Below are positions 46,943-56,354 of a stretch of DNA of 64,000 nt, piece by piece. The stretch lies in assembly GCF_009696375.1 (NCBI RefSeq), contig NZ_VUMD01000004.1, positions 62,001-126,000 on the forward strand. The letters run 5' to 3'. The notes below the pieces were generated by a model. That model had not been told where the DNA came from and made no database searches. It saw only the letters and a list, made by a program, of their open reading frames with translations. Numbering within the stretch: the stretch's first letter is position 1; each line of letters starts with the position of its first letter. The translations under genes were made by a program, and so were the position numbers. The stretch comes from Clostridium porci (GTDB lineage: Bacteria > Bacillota > Clostridia > Lachnospirales > Lachnospiraceae).

Positions 46943-47613
46943 GATTGCAGCTCCAATTTATAACCGATATTCCGTTTTGAGACGATCTCCACCTTGGAGT
47001 TCATTGCTAAAAGCCGTTTTCGCAAATAGGAAATATACAGCCAAACGCTGTTTATGTCCGTTTCTGTATTATATCCCCATGCCTTTACAAGTAAATCCTC
47101 CGTGGACAGATACATCGAATGATTCAGCATAAGCTGCTCCATTAGGCGATATTCCTGCTTGGGTAACTGGAAAGACATATCTCCCAAGTGGATCGCTCCA
47201 GACTGCATATTTAACGTCAAGTCACCAAAGCAGATCAGATCGGGGTGAAACTCTTCCCGGCGTCTTAACATGGCACGGATTCTGGCAATCAGTTCACCCA
47301 TGTCGAACGGTTTGGGGAGATAGTCATCCGCACCGGTATCCAAACCACGAATACGATCTTCTACCTGCGTTTTTGCTGTCAATAGAAGTACAGGCGTTCT
47401 GCATCCCTTTTTGCGCAGCGCAGAAAGCACCTCCAAGCCATCCCGTTTTGGCATCATAATATCAAGAATAATTCCATCATATTCACCAGGAATGGCGTAA
47501 TCATAAGCATCTGCGCCATCATATACGGCGTCAACGATATATTTATGATATGTAAGATAATCAACAACCGCTTCGGAAAGAGCCGGTTCATCTTCAGCGT
47601 ATAGCAGCTTCAT
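46939..47613 (-). CDS. OmpR-family response regulator
   Basis: 224 aa, ATG at 47613 after AAGGAGG. Receiver domain with phosphorylated Asp in ILDIMMPKRDG and Lys in LPKPFD; C-terminal winged helix (ETDINSVWLYISYLRKRL). Paired with the next kinase. Confidence 0.95.
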   Translation of the reverse strand: MKLLYAEDEPALSEAVVDYLTYHKYIVDAVYDGADAYDYAIPGEYDGIILDIMMPKRDGLEVLSALRKKGCRTPVLLLTAKTQVEDRIRGLDTGADDYLPKPFDMGELIARIRAMLRRREEFHPDLICFGDLTLNMQSGAIHLGDMSFQLPKQEYRLMEQLMLNHSMYLSTEDLLVKAWGYNTETDINSVWLYISYLRKRLLAMNSKVEIVSKRNIGYKLELQS

Positions 47614-47652
47614 CGCAACCTCCTTAAAATTGGATTGGGATATATTTTAATA

Positions 47653-47661
47653 ATTATAACA
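47653..47661 (-). promoter_or_regulatory. Extended -10 of the response-regulator operon
   Basis: TGTTATAAT on the minus strand (-10 at 47653-47658), 40 bases from the regulator ATG. The -35 is poor. Confidence 0.5.
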
Positions 47662-47824
47662 CGCAAATGTGACGAATTCTTCAACACTGCGTATGAATGG
47701 CAAGAAATATATTTATAATTATATCATGTGAAACTTAGACGAACATAGGAAACCACGAAAAACATCTGATCAATAACAAAGCCACGACCTCAGTTCAAAT
47801 CGAAACCTCAGTCGAGGCGCAATT

Positions 47825-50320
47825 TCAGTCTAAGGGTTTATACTCTGTAACAGTTCTCAGGTTTATTGTATCTTTTTCCTGCTCCGTTTCTGCCCTGACT
47901 GGCTCCTCTTTAGATCCTTCATCTTCCATTCTCTCCTCATCCGCCCATTTTTCAAACTCTTGAAATTCTGGTTCTTTACGTTTTTCCTTCCATCGGATTA
48001 CCACCCGAAATAGGTCGTCCTCCACCTCGATATCCATGCTTCCTTCCTGAGCCTCTACAAAGCCTCTTGCAATAGCAAGCCCCAATCCTGAGCCTTCTGT
48101 GTTTCTGGAGGCATCTCCCCTCACAAACCGCTCGCTTAGCTCCTCAGGAGACACTTTCAGCTCTTCGGCCGACACGTTGCGCATAGAAATAACCACGCTG
48201 CCCTCCTGATCCCGGAATACCTGAACATAGGCCCTTGTCCCCGGCATTCCATATTTGATAATATTCACCATCAAATTTTCAAATATACGATAGGTCTTTT
48301 GACTGTCCAGATACAGTATCACCCGTTCCTCAGGCAAATGGAAGCGAAATTCGATGCCGCTTTCTTCAATCTTATCTGCCAGTTCAAATCTTACCTGCTT
48401 TAAAAGGCTGATTATATCCACATTCTCAGGGTGGAGCGAAACAGTCCCGCAGCTGGCTTTGCTAACCTCGAACAAATCCTCTATCAGCACCTTTAAGCGC
48501 ATCGCCTTCTGATCCAGCACCTGAATGTAGGCAGCCCGTTCCTCATCTGTAATATGTTCCTGTTTCAACAGGTTTACATACGTTATAATTGCGGTTAGAG
48601 GCGTCTTTAAATCGTGGGACACATTTGTAATAAGCTCTGACTTGGTATGCTCGCTCTTCACCTCCTGGGCCACCGCCTTCTTGAAGCCTGTTTGAATTCG
48701 GGCCAGCTGTTTCTTAAATGAATTAAATACTCCTAAATCCTCGTCAATCTCTATATCCAGATTTCCCTCTGCCATAGAGTTAATTCCTTCCAGCAGCCTG
48801 TTATATTTTTCCTGCATCTGTCCCCAGTATTTTTGGATAAGGAAGAATAGAACCACAGAGTAAATAATCAGAGCTCCGATCCCCCAAAACCACAGGCAGG
48901 ATATCAGAGTCAGGATCATAAAATTGGCAATGACCGCCTTCCCAATCATCCTTGTAGAACGGCTTTCCCAATCTGTCTCGTCGAACACATTGAACATCTT
49001 TACAAGCCATCTTTGGCTAAAGCACAGGAACCGTCCCAGCCAGGTTCTCTCTTTACAGTACCTCCAGAATCCCAGTGAGAAGATAGCCCGGTAACAGGTA
49101 ATACCCCAGTAAAAAAAGCCATAAACCACAGACCAGAACAGTATATTAATAAGCACAGCCATCGCCTTTGCCGATACAGGCAGTAAGCCAGCTTTCAGCA
49201 ATTCCTCGCCCAGTCTTCCGTCCATAGTGCCTGCTATCATTGAGGCGGGCAGTCCTCCAGATCCCATAATAGCCATCCATACCGCGCCCATACAGCTTAA
49301 AGGCTCAAATGACAGTCTGCATAGCGCGCTGCGGCCAATTTCAAAGCGTTTTACTGCGGGCAGGGCCAGAGCCAGCACTAGAAGGAAGAAGCATATACTG
49401 CCGATGACAGGATAATAGCTGCTGTCAATATAGGACTGGTAATCCATTCCGGCTTTTCCGTCCATATTTAATGCTTGATTCGTTACCTTGTCCGGAAAGC
49501 ACCGGAACTGAACCGTCATATTCCTGGGACCAAGGAACCGGACGCCACTATATGGATATGACTCATCTGTCCTGGATACCAGAGGATCATAAAATTCATA
49601 TCGATTCATAGCCTGTAAAAATGTGAACCAATCACTATCATCACCTTTAAAATCTGTTACCTTCATACTTCCGGAGGAGGAAAATTGTACTGTGAATACA
49701 AACTCCCTCTCCTTGTCGCTGAGAGGCTTCCCAAAACATTCATCAGGACGGTTTACATTGCTTCGAAGCGTTTCACCATTGGCTCCAACTACCCTGTAAA
49801 ACAAATTGGAGCTATACCTGCGATAGTAATTCTCCCAATCATTCCCCGCTTTATTCATCTGATTCCGAAGATCGTTGTAGTAATCCACATCGTAGGGACC
49901 AGATCCCAACTCTTCGGCATAGCTGCTATAGTCTGAATCATTCCCATCTCCGGTTTTCCCAGTCTCATTACCTGCGGCGGCAGGCTCGCCCTGGAGCTGC
50001 TGAGCCTGTTTTGTCCGCTGAAGCTCCCGCAGCTTTTCATCAAGTCCCGGCAGATAGGTTTCAGAGTAGGTCATAATACGACCTGCCTCCTCCTGCTTTT
50101 GCTGATGCCAGATTACATAGCTAAAGTTCATTACCTGGGTTGATAAATCACTGTAGTCACGGATTTTCTCCTTTATTCTGGAGGTCCGGTATGCTTCATA
50201 GTCACGGGCTTTATTTGTCATATAGGGGTAGAGCTTCACCGTGGCTGCCGCTGCCCCTAAGACTGCCAATATAATAATTAAAACGCCCCATTTATGGCTG
50301 CTTTTCGATTTTATATCCAA
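47825..50320 (-). CDS. Large sensor histidine kinase with multi-helix membrane region
   Basis: 831 aa, ATG at 50320, overlapping the regulator gene by 29 bases. One N-terminal helix, a long extracytoplasmic domain to about residue 300, then several membrane helices (about 300-500), a HAMP-like linker, H box NVSHDLKTPLTA, and a catalytic domain with GSGLGLAIARGF. The C terminus is an acidic tail. Likely senses an envelope or external signal. Confidence 0.92.
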   Translation of the reverse strand: MDIKSKSSHKWGVLIIILAVLGAAAATVKLYPYMTNKARDYEAYRTSRIKEKIRDYSDLSTQVMNFSYVIWHQQKQEEAGRIMTYSETYLPGLDEKLRELQRTKQAQQLQGEPAAAGNETGKTGDGNDSDYSSYAEELGSGPYDVDYYNDLRNQMNKAGNDWENYYRRYSSNLFYRVVGANGETLRSNVNRPDECFGKPLSDKEREFVFTVQFSSSGSMKVTDFKGDDSDWFTFLQAMNRYEFYDPLVSRTDESYPYSGVRFLGPRNMTVQFRCFPDKVTNQALNMDGKAGMDYQSYIDSSYYPVIGSICFFLLVLALALPAVKRFEIGRSALCRLSFEPLSCMGAVWMAIMGSGGLPASMIAGTMDGRLGEELLKAGLLPVSAKAMAVLINILFWSVVYGFFYWGITCYRAIFSLGFWRYCKERTWLGRFLCFSQRWLVKMFNVFDETDWESRSTRMIGKAVIANFMILTLISCLWFWGIGALIIYSVVLFFLIQKYWGQMQEKYNRLLEGINSMAEGNLDIEIDEDLGVFNSFKKQLARIQTGFKKAVAQEVKSEHTKSELITNVSHDLKTPLTAIITYVNLLKQEHITDEERAAYIQVLDQKAMRLKVLIEDLFEVSKASCGTVSLHPENVDIISLLKQVRFELADKIEESGIEFRFHLPEERVILYLDSQKTYRIFENLMVNIIKYGMPGTRAYVQVFRDQEGSVVISMRNVSAEELKVSPEELSERFVRGDASRNTEGSGLGLAIARGFVEAQEGSMDIEVEDDLFRVVIRWKEKRKEPEFQEFEKWADEERMEDEGSKEEPVRAETEQEKDTINLRTVTEYKPLD

Positions 50321-51005
50321 CTCCCCACACCACCTTTATGTACTTGGGCTCCTTAGGATTTACCTCAAGCTTTTCCCTAAGATTACGGATATGCACCATA
50401 ACGGTATCCGTATTAATAGCTCTCTCATTCCAAACCCTCTGGTAAATTTCCTCTGCTGGAAAAACCCGGCCTGGATTCTGTATTAACAGTAACAAAATCT
50501 TAAATTCAATCGGTGTCACCTTCACTAGGCGATCATCTACCAACACCTCCACCGTCTCCTCATTCACCTCCAGCCCACCCACACGATGAATCCTAGAATT
50601 CTCATTCTGGCTGGAATTGAGCCGATCCAAAAATCGGTGATACCTCCGAAGATGGGAATTCACCCTTGCAAGAAGCTCCATAGGAGTAAATGGTTTTGTA
50701 ACATAATCATCGGCTCCCATATTAAGCCCCAGTATCTTATCCACCTCCTCAGACTTAGCAGACAGGAAGATAACGGGAAAATCATACTTCTCCCTGAGCT
50801 TTGCGGTCATAGTAATTCCATCCATACGGGGCATCATCACATCTACAATAGCCAGCTGAATCTCCCTTTCCTCCAGTATCCTTAGACCCTCCAGTCCGTC
50901 AGCTGCCTGATATACTACATAGCCCTGACTCTTTAAAAATATCTCCACTCCCTCTCTAATATCTTTATCATCCTCCACCAGCAAAATCCGGTCCCCATTC
51001 ATCAT
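50292..51005 (-). CDS. OmpR-family response regulator
   Basis: 237 aa from ATG 51005, preceded by AAGGAGGAAGAA; the frame begins at 51023. Receiver Asp in IVDVMMPRMDG, Lys in VTKPFTP; winged helix with INTDTVMVHIRNLREKL. Partner of the large kinase downstream. Confidence 0.95.
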   Translation of the reverse strand: MMNGDRILLVEDDKDIREGVEIFLKSQGYVVYQAADGLEGLRILEEREIQLAIVDVMMPRMDGITMTAKLREKYDFPVIFLSAKSEEVDKILGLNMGADDYVTKPFTPMELLARVNSHLRRYHRFLDRLNSSQNENSRIHRVGGLEVNEETVEVLVDDRLVKVTPIEFKILLLLIQNPGRVFPAEEIYQRVWNERAINTDTVMVHIRNLREKLEVNPKEPKYIKVVWGVGYKIEKQP

Positions 51006-51182
51006 TTCTTCCTCCTTGTGCATATCATTCTAACAGGCAAAACAAAAATCTGCCTGTATAAAAAACAAAAGAATTTCTAAAATCCTATTGTATCATTCAT
51101 AAAGCCGATCTTCAACGGAAGGATGCTCCTGGGTATCCTTTTCAGAAACCGTCGCCTTATATGTATTTTACGGCACAATAAA

Positions 51183-51225
51183 GCAGATAAGAAATCTTCG
51201 AAAAATTATCAGACTTCTTATCTGC
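51183..51225 (-). terminator. Terminator after the DUF512 gene
   Basis: GCAGATAAGAA (51183-51193) and TTCTTATCTGC (51215-51225) are perfect arms; TTTATTG follows on the minus strand. Confidence 0.75.
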
Positions 51226-51280
51226 CGTCACTTTCATACAGCTATGAACAGATTATTATCAGCATTTGTACCCGCTGGCT

Positions 51281-52711
51281 TTACTGGTCAGAAGCCCGCT
51301 TCTCTCTGTCATATGCCTGTATATACACGAAGTTGTCATTATTCCGCTCCATTCTGTATTTAGGCTCCAGTATAGCCTTTATAAATTCCCGTCCTCCTGG
51401 CTCTACGGCAACTAATGCCATTTCCAGCTCCCTTTCAACATCCTTCACTGTCAAATCATCCAGAAAAACCTGCTCCCCCATTCGAAGCATATTGGACGGA
51501 ATCTGCAATACATTTCCCAAATCCTCCCCCCCTTCCTTTCGGGCCCTCAACTGCTTGATTAAATCCTGACCTGTAATGAGTCCGGACACCGTGATTGTCT
51601 CCCCGAAAAAATCATTCCTGATAAAGAAAACATGAATTGTAAGTAAGGGAAAGGCCTCCATCAGCTGTTCTGCAAACCTGTAGATTGTAGGATAAGCCAG
51701 CTTTCCGGTTGCAACTGTCAGAGTCCGGTTCACCGTCCCTTTCAGCTTTTCATATTCTGGGCCTCCTATTATTTCCTTTAGCGCCTCCTCAAACTCATTG
51801 ATAAACAGACGCATCATGCCCACGCCATTCTCCAGTTGAATATAGCCGTCATACCGCTCTTCTTCTGGAAAGCTCCTTCCTGCAGTTATATACCACTCAT
51901 CACTAGCATGAATAAAATGAAGACCATACCTTTCATAGTATTCCTTTTGATAGCCTTCTATCATATCAATAATGGCTCCTGCCTCCTCTTTTGTGTAGAG
52001 TTCAAGGGGAAACAGTCTGTCCCTGTATTTTGTAATCCCTGCCGGAACCACGGAAACACTCCTTAAAAAAGGCAGATACTGCGCCAGGTCATTGATGGAT
52101 CGCTCCAGCTCCTTACCATCATTAACATTCTTACAGCATACAATCTGCCCGTTCATTTCCACATGTCCCTCATACAGCATCTTCAAGTATTTCAGCTTCT
52201 CCCCGGCAAAGCGGTTGTGAAGCATTTTACATCTGAGATCCGGATTCGTAGTCTGTATAGAAATATTAATGGGAGCCAGCTGCATTCGGATAATTCTCTC
52301 TATGTCCCGTTCCTTCATGTTGGTCAAGGTAATGTAATTCCCCTGGAGAAAGGAAAGGCGTGAATCATCATCCTTAAAATACAGCGTTTCTCTCATTCCA
52401 GGAGGCATCTGATCTATAAAGCAGAACATACATTTATTGCTGCAGGAACGATAGTCACTCATCAGGCCGTTTTCAAACTCCACACCTAAATCATCATCAT
52501 ATTCCTTATCGATTTCAAGCAGCCATTCCTCTCCATCCTGTTTTCTTATGAGAACCTCAATATATTCATCCTTAACCAGATATCTGTAATCCAATACATC
52601 CCCAATCTCTTCATTATTGATAGACAAAAGCACATCTCCCGGTTTAATCTCCATTTCCTCTGCTATGGAACCAGGATATACCTCTTTTATCACATGTTCA
52701 TTCTTCTTCAT
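51281..52711 (-). CDS. DUF512 Fe-S protein (PDZ plus radical-SAM-like)
   Basis: 476 aa from ATG 52711, with GGGAG nine bases before; the frame begins at 52753. N-terminal PDZ-like segment (VYPGSIAEEMEIKPGDVLLSIN), then a radical-SAM-type cluster motif CSNKCMFC (C-x3-C-x2-C), and the DUF512 domain towards the C terminus. The reaction is not known. It is conserved across Clostridia, often near der/engA; here alone. Confidence 0.88.
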   Translation of the reverse strand: MKKNEHVIKEVYPGSIAEEMEIKPGDVLLSINNEEIGDVLDYRYLVKDEYIEVLIRKQDGEEWLLEIDKEYDDDLGVEFENGLMSDYRSCSNKCMFCFIDQMPPGMRETLYFKDDDSRLSFLQGNYITLTNMKERDIERIIRMQLAPINISIQTTNPDLRCKMLHNRFAGEKLKYLKMLYEGHVEMNGQIVCCKNVNDGKELERSINDLAQYLPFLRSVSVVPAGITKYRDRLFPLELYTKEEAGAIIDMIEGYQKEYYERYGLHFIHASDEWYITAGRSFPEEERYDGYIQLENGVGMMRLFINEFEEALKEIIGGPEYEKLKGTVNRTLTVATGKLAYPTIYRFAEQLMEAFPLLTIHVFFIRNDFFGETITVSGLITGQDLIKQLRARKEGGEDLGNVLQIPSNMLRMGEQVFLDDLTVKDVERELEMALVAVEPGGREFIKAILEPKYRMERNNDNFVYIQAYDREKRASDQ

Positions 52712-52920
52712 TCCATTCTTCTCCCTGATTCCATCCGACGAAGCCTTTGCCACTCTATGAAGAAAATCCTGTTCACGGCATTACAGCTTGTCCGCCGATT
52801 GACCTCAATCTCCTGAATCCTTCAAATAATCCCCGTATCCCATTTATTTCATACGGAAAGCGGCCATTTTTACTATAACATCTTAGCCCTTGCCATTTTC
52901 CAATCTTCGCCTGTGCTGAG

Positions 52921-53062
52921 ATAAAAGAGCCCTTTCAAGGGCTTGTCTCTCCGTGAGGCTCCTGTCTCTATCATCCGTTTCTTACCCGCCCTTATATTTG
53001 AGGCGGACTATCTAGTTTTTATTCGCCTGCTCATCACAGAGGCTTCCTGCTATGGTTATTCG
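52921..53062 (-). ncRNA. Candidate small RNA or attenuated leader
   Basis: A strong promoter and an intrinsic terminator (AGCCCTT/AAGGGCT at 52928-52943, then CTTTTAT) bound about 140 bases without a gene. Within it CTCTGTGA and TCACGGAG can pair as a closing stem, and AGGCG/CGCCT form an inner hairpin; CCGCC/GGCGG is a competing pair. It matches no RNA family I recognise. The DUF512 gene begins 210 bases beyond the terminator, so it could be a leader or a free RNA. Confidence 0.55.
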
Positions 53063-53068
53063 TATCCG

Positions 53069-53097
53069 AATATAGCAAAACAGATAATGTCTGTCAA
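53069..53097 (-). promoter_or_regulatory. Promoter of the candidate small RNA
   Basis: -35 TTGACA (53092-53097), 17 bases, -10 TATATT (53069-53074) on the minus strand. Confidence 0.8.
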
Positions 53098-53377
53098 GAA
53101 TATTATAGCTTGAGTTTCCGCAGCTAATCCTCTTTCATGTAAATTTAAACTGTCTAACAAGACCCCTACCCCCGCATACAGAAGCTGTGGCAGATGACCT
53201 TTGTTTATGTGGGTGGTTATCCCATAAGGGCAAAATCTTATGAGCGTTTTACAGACCATTGACCTAAAAAATGCATTACACGCATCATTGCCGTTACTGC
53301 TGTGGATTTACGTTTTTTCCGAAAAAATTGTGAACGTGGCAGCAATTACACTTATTAATCTCTATTATCACAACCTC

Positions 53378-53409
53378 AAAAAGCCCCAGGAGAAAGCAAC
53401 TCCCAGGGC
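53378..53409 (-). terminator. Terminator of the group B-like hydrogenase gene
   Basis: GCCCCAGGAG (53383-53392) and CTCCCAGGGC (53400-53409) form the stem; TTTTTG follows on the minus strand. It lies 140 bases after the stop. Confidence 0.8.
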
Positions 53410-53549
53410 CAAGGCATCTATTTCTATCGACCTGAAAAGCCATCACGTTCAGGCTGCAATTTCACTTAATTTTCCTTCAAAAGCCACCATATCTTCTGGT
53501 TCTACCGTTTCTCTTCAAAAACCACAAGTGTCATCTAAACTACCGTAGC

Positions 53550-55001
53550 TTAATGCCGGTGCATGGAAAACTTATCCATCGGATACTTCTTCAGATTATC
53601 CAGAACATTCCGTTCCTCAGCAGATCCGATGAGATGATCTCTGGCTTTCTTGGCCTCCATTTCTGTCTTGTGGCTGCTGGGACCGCCCACGCAGCCTCCT
53701 ACGCAGGCCATACCCTCCACAAAATCCTCAGGCAATCTGCCTGCCTTCATAAGCATCAGCGCCTTCTTACATTCTGCGGCTCCATTGCAACGGGCTACCT
53801 TAATATCTGTGTTCTCATCCATTTCCTTCAGGCATTGAAGCACAGCCGCCGCAACGCCGCCTCCGTTGCCAAAGCGTTTTCCAAATATAGAGCTTTCCTG
53901 ATAGTCGTTCTCTGCAGGCTGAAGCTCCACTCCCTTAGCCCGCATCATGGCTCGGATTTCGCCGAAGGTCATGGCATAGTCTGCATTTCCTTCTATATTC
54001 AAGTCCAGGCTTTCACTCTTCTTGGCTATACAAGGCCCGATAAACACCGTGATTGTCTCTGGACGCTCGTACTTAATCATTCTGGAAACGCCGCACATGG
54101 GTGAGACTGTAGTGGACATATTCTCTAACAGCATCGGAAAATGCTGCTTAATCATATTTACAAAGGCGGGACAGCAGGAGGTTGTCATTTTCTTTCCCTC
54201 CTTGTAGGCTTCAGCCCACTCTTCCGCTTCCGAGGCAGCCGTCATATCTCCTCCCAGACCAACCTCCACCATATCCGCAAATCCCAGCTGCTTTAGGGCA
54301 ATCTTCCAGCTGGCCATGGTAATATCAGCGCCGAACTGCCCTTCCGTAGAAGGAGCGACCATAGCCACCACCCGCTTACCTGCCTGAATCAGCCGTATCA
54401 CATCCACCATAAAGGTTTTGGAGCCAATGGCGCCAAAGGGGCAGCTGTGAATACAGGCACCGCACTGAATACACTTTTTTTCATCTATTACACAAATTCC
54501 ATACTCGTCATATGTAATAGCATCCACAGGACAGGCTTTCTTACAGGGACGTTCCAGGTGAGCTATTGCATTGTAAGGACAGGCATTGGAGCATTTTCCG
54601 CACTCCTTGCACTTGGCAGGGTCAATATAGGCACGCTCATAGCCCATACTGATAGCCCCGAAGTGACATGAGTTCTGACAGGCCTTCCCCATGCATTTGC
54701 GGCAATTATCTGTCACGATATAGGAGGCGATAGGACATTCCTCACAAGCAGCATTGATGACCTGAACCACATTGGAGGAATCTCTGCCGGCAGGGCATTT
54801 CCCTTCTGCCAGACGGACTCTCTGTTTGATGATCTCTCTTTCTTTATAAATGCAGCAGCGGTAAGTTGCCTGGGGTCCAGGAATCATCTTAAATGGAATT
54901 TGATCCCGCTGTTCCTCCAAACTTTCTTCCCATGCAGCCTTGGCCACTTCATAAAGAACATCATGCTTAAGGCGCAGGATTGTCGCATCGTTGGTTACCA
55001 T
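53550..55001 (-). CDS. [FeFe] hydrogenase-like protein, group B type
   Basis: 483 aa, ATG at 55001 after AAGGAGG. Several [4Fe-4S] motifs in the N half (CRKCMGKACQNSC, CKECGKCSNACP, CIQCGACIHSCP), then the H-cluster domain with TSCCPAF, GPCIAKKSE and MACVGGCVGGP. The cysteines for the H cluster are all visible, but the motif flavour (TSCCP, GPC) differs from HydA at 40576 and fits group B monomeric enzymes. No small-subunit tail. It may be a ferredoxin-linked hydrogenase. Confidence 0.88.
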   Translation of the reverse strand: MVTNDATILRLKHDVLYEVAKAAWEESLEEQRDQIPFKMIPGPQATYRCCIYKEREIIKQRVRLAEGKCPAGRDSSNVVQVINAACEECPIASYIVTDNCRKCMGKACQNSCHFGAISMGYERAYIDPAKCKECGKCSNACPYNAIAHLERPCKKACPVDAITYDEYGICVIDEKKCIQCGACIHSCPFGAIGSKTFMVDVIRLIQAGKRVVAMVAPSTEGQFGADITMASWKIALKQLGFADMVEVGLGGDMTAASEAEEWAEAYKEGKKMTTSCCPAFVNMIKQHFPMLLENMSTTVSPMCGVSRMIKYERPETITVFIGPCIAKKSESLDLNIEGNADYAMTFGEIRAMMRAKGVELQPAENDYQESSIFGKRFGNGGGVAAAVLQCLKEMDENTDIKVARCNGAAECKKALMLMKAGRLPEDFVEGMACVGGCVGGPSSHKTEMEAKKARDHLIGSAEERNVLDNLKKYPMDKFSMHRH

Positions 55002-55175
55002 TATTATTTCCTCCTTTAAGTTTTAGACAGTGTCAAGTATTTTGCTGTTCAGCCAGGTCTCAGCACTGGATTGTTAAGTTTATGACAATATATGAATCTA
55101 CTATATCCTATAGAAAAATGCAAGTTTAAAATAAGGTACAAAGGCTGAATGCGAGTATTCCATCACTTTTTACAT

Positions 55176-56354
55176 TTAGTAGTAGGAAACTGCTACCGTT
55201 TTTCCCATCTCCTCAATCACATGCTTTAGCTGCTCTACCAGATTCTGACGGATGCCCAAATCAAAGGGCAGGCCCGGATTCTGGTATGCGCTGTTAATCG
55301 CTTTTCCCACATAGAGATGGACCTCCGTGCAATCCTCAATCAGCACCTTGGCTACCATGGAACCGCCATTGGGTTTATCCAGCTCCTGAAAAAACTCCTC
55401 TGAAACCGTCTCATTCTTCACATACCGGCGAAGGAGCTGAAGCACCCGGTTCAAAGTGAGAACCCCCTCTGTCACCAGATCTACACCTTCCATATAAGCA
55501 ATCGGAGGAATCTCCGGATCCACATAGTCCAGAGATACGTCCAGCTTCCGGTTCAGCACCCGTGATACGATTGTAGCGCTGGTACCGCCGCAGACAATGG
55601 TCTTGGCATAAGGATCTCCCATAAAATCATGAACCATACGAACATCATCCTCCGGATTTCTGGCAGGACCTGTCATAAGGTGGACAGGCTTACTGTCAAT
55701 AATCCTCATGCAGGCAACGGTAGTATCGTCACCCGGTCTAAACTGGTACAGTTCGTCGCAGGCTCTGCTGATGGCAGCAGCCAAACGCATAGCGGACACA
55801 GTCAGCTGGTACTGACGCACCGCATAATCTGCAATGTCCTGCCAAAGCCATCCAAAGTTTAAAAGCTCTCCTACCCCTGCATGTATGGTTCCATCGCTCA
55901 TAAGAATCAGAGCGTCGCCCTTTTGCACCTTAAACCGGTATTCATTAATGGACTTGCCCTGTATGATTCGTGTGTTCCTTGGAATCTCCATCAGCCTTCC
56001 GTCCCGTATGAAAATACAGCCCGGATTGTCATATTCAACCAGGTAGGCATCCCCATTGTGGTACACCTGGAGAATACTGAAGGTGGAATAAGCCACCTGG
56101 CGGATCTGACAGATGGGCAGAGTCTCGCTGATTGTATCGACACATTCCTCCAGAGTAGCTCCATTTAAGAACATGGTTCCCAGGATCTTAGAGGTAAGGG
56201 TGGACAGGATGTTGGCCTTCACACCGCTGCCCATACCGTCTGCCAGAATCATGATATTCGAATCCTCTGTCTGAAGCAGCTCCACCTTGTCGCCACAGAG
56301 TATCTCGGAAAACTTATTCAGGCTTTTATATGCAACATCAACCGTAATTCCCAT
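55176..56354 (-). CDS. SpoIIE/PP2C-type serine phosphatase
   Basis: 392 aa, ATG at 56354, overlapping the sensory hydrogenase stop by one base. PP2C-like core with MILADGMGSG near residue 32, LMSDGTIHAG and the Asp in RPGDDTTVACMRI that bind two metal ions. The C-terminal 160 residues are not recognised. It is encoded together with a HydS-like protein, as reported for group C [FeFe] hydrogenases, so it probably passes on a redox or H2 signal by dephosphorylation. Confidence 0.9.
   Translation of the reverse strand: MGITVDVAYKSLNKFSEILCGDKVELLQTEDSNIMILADGMGSGVKANILSTLTSKILGTMFLNGATLEECVDTISETLPICQIRQVAYSTFSILQVYHNGDAYLVEYDNPGCIFIRDGRLMEIPRNTRIIQGKSINEYRFKVQKGDALILMSDGTIHAGVGELLNFGWLWQDIADYAVRQYQLTVSAMRLAAAISRACDELYQFRPGDDTTVACMRIIDSKPVHLMTGPARNPEDDVRMVHDFMGDPYAKTIVCGGTSATIVSRVLNRKLDVSLDYVDPEIPPIAYMEGVDLVTEGVLTLNRVLQLLRRYVKNETVSEEFFQELDKPNGGSMVAKVLIEDCTEVHLYVGKAINSAYQNPGLPFDLGIRQNLVEQLKHVIEEMGKTVAVSYY

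Noticed and set aside
53240-53548. 102-codon plus-strand frame
   Set aside because: It reads through the terminator of the minus-strand hydrogenase gene and has only a weak ribosome site.
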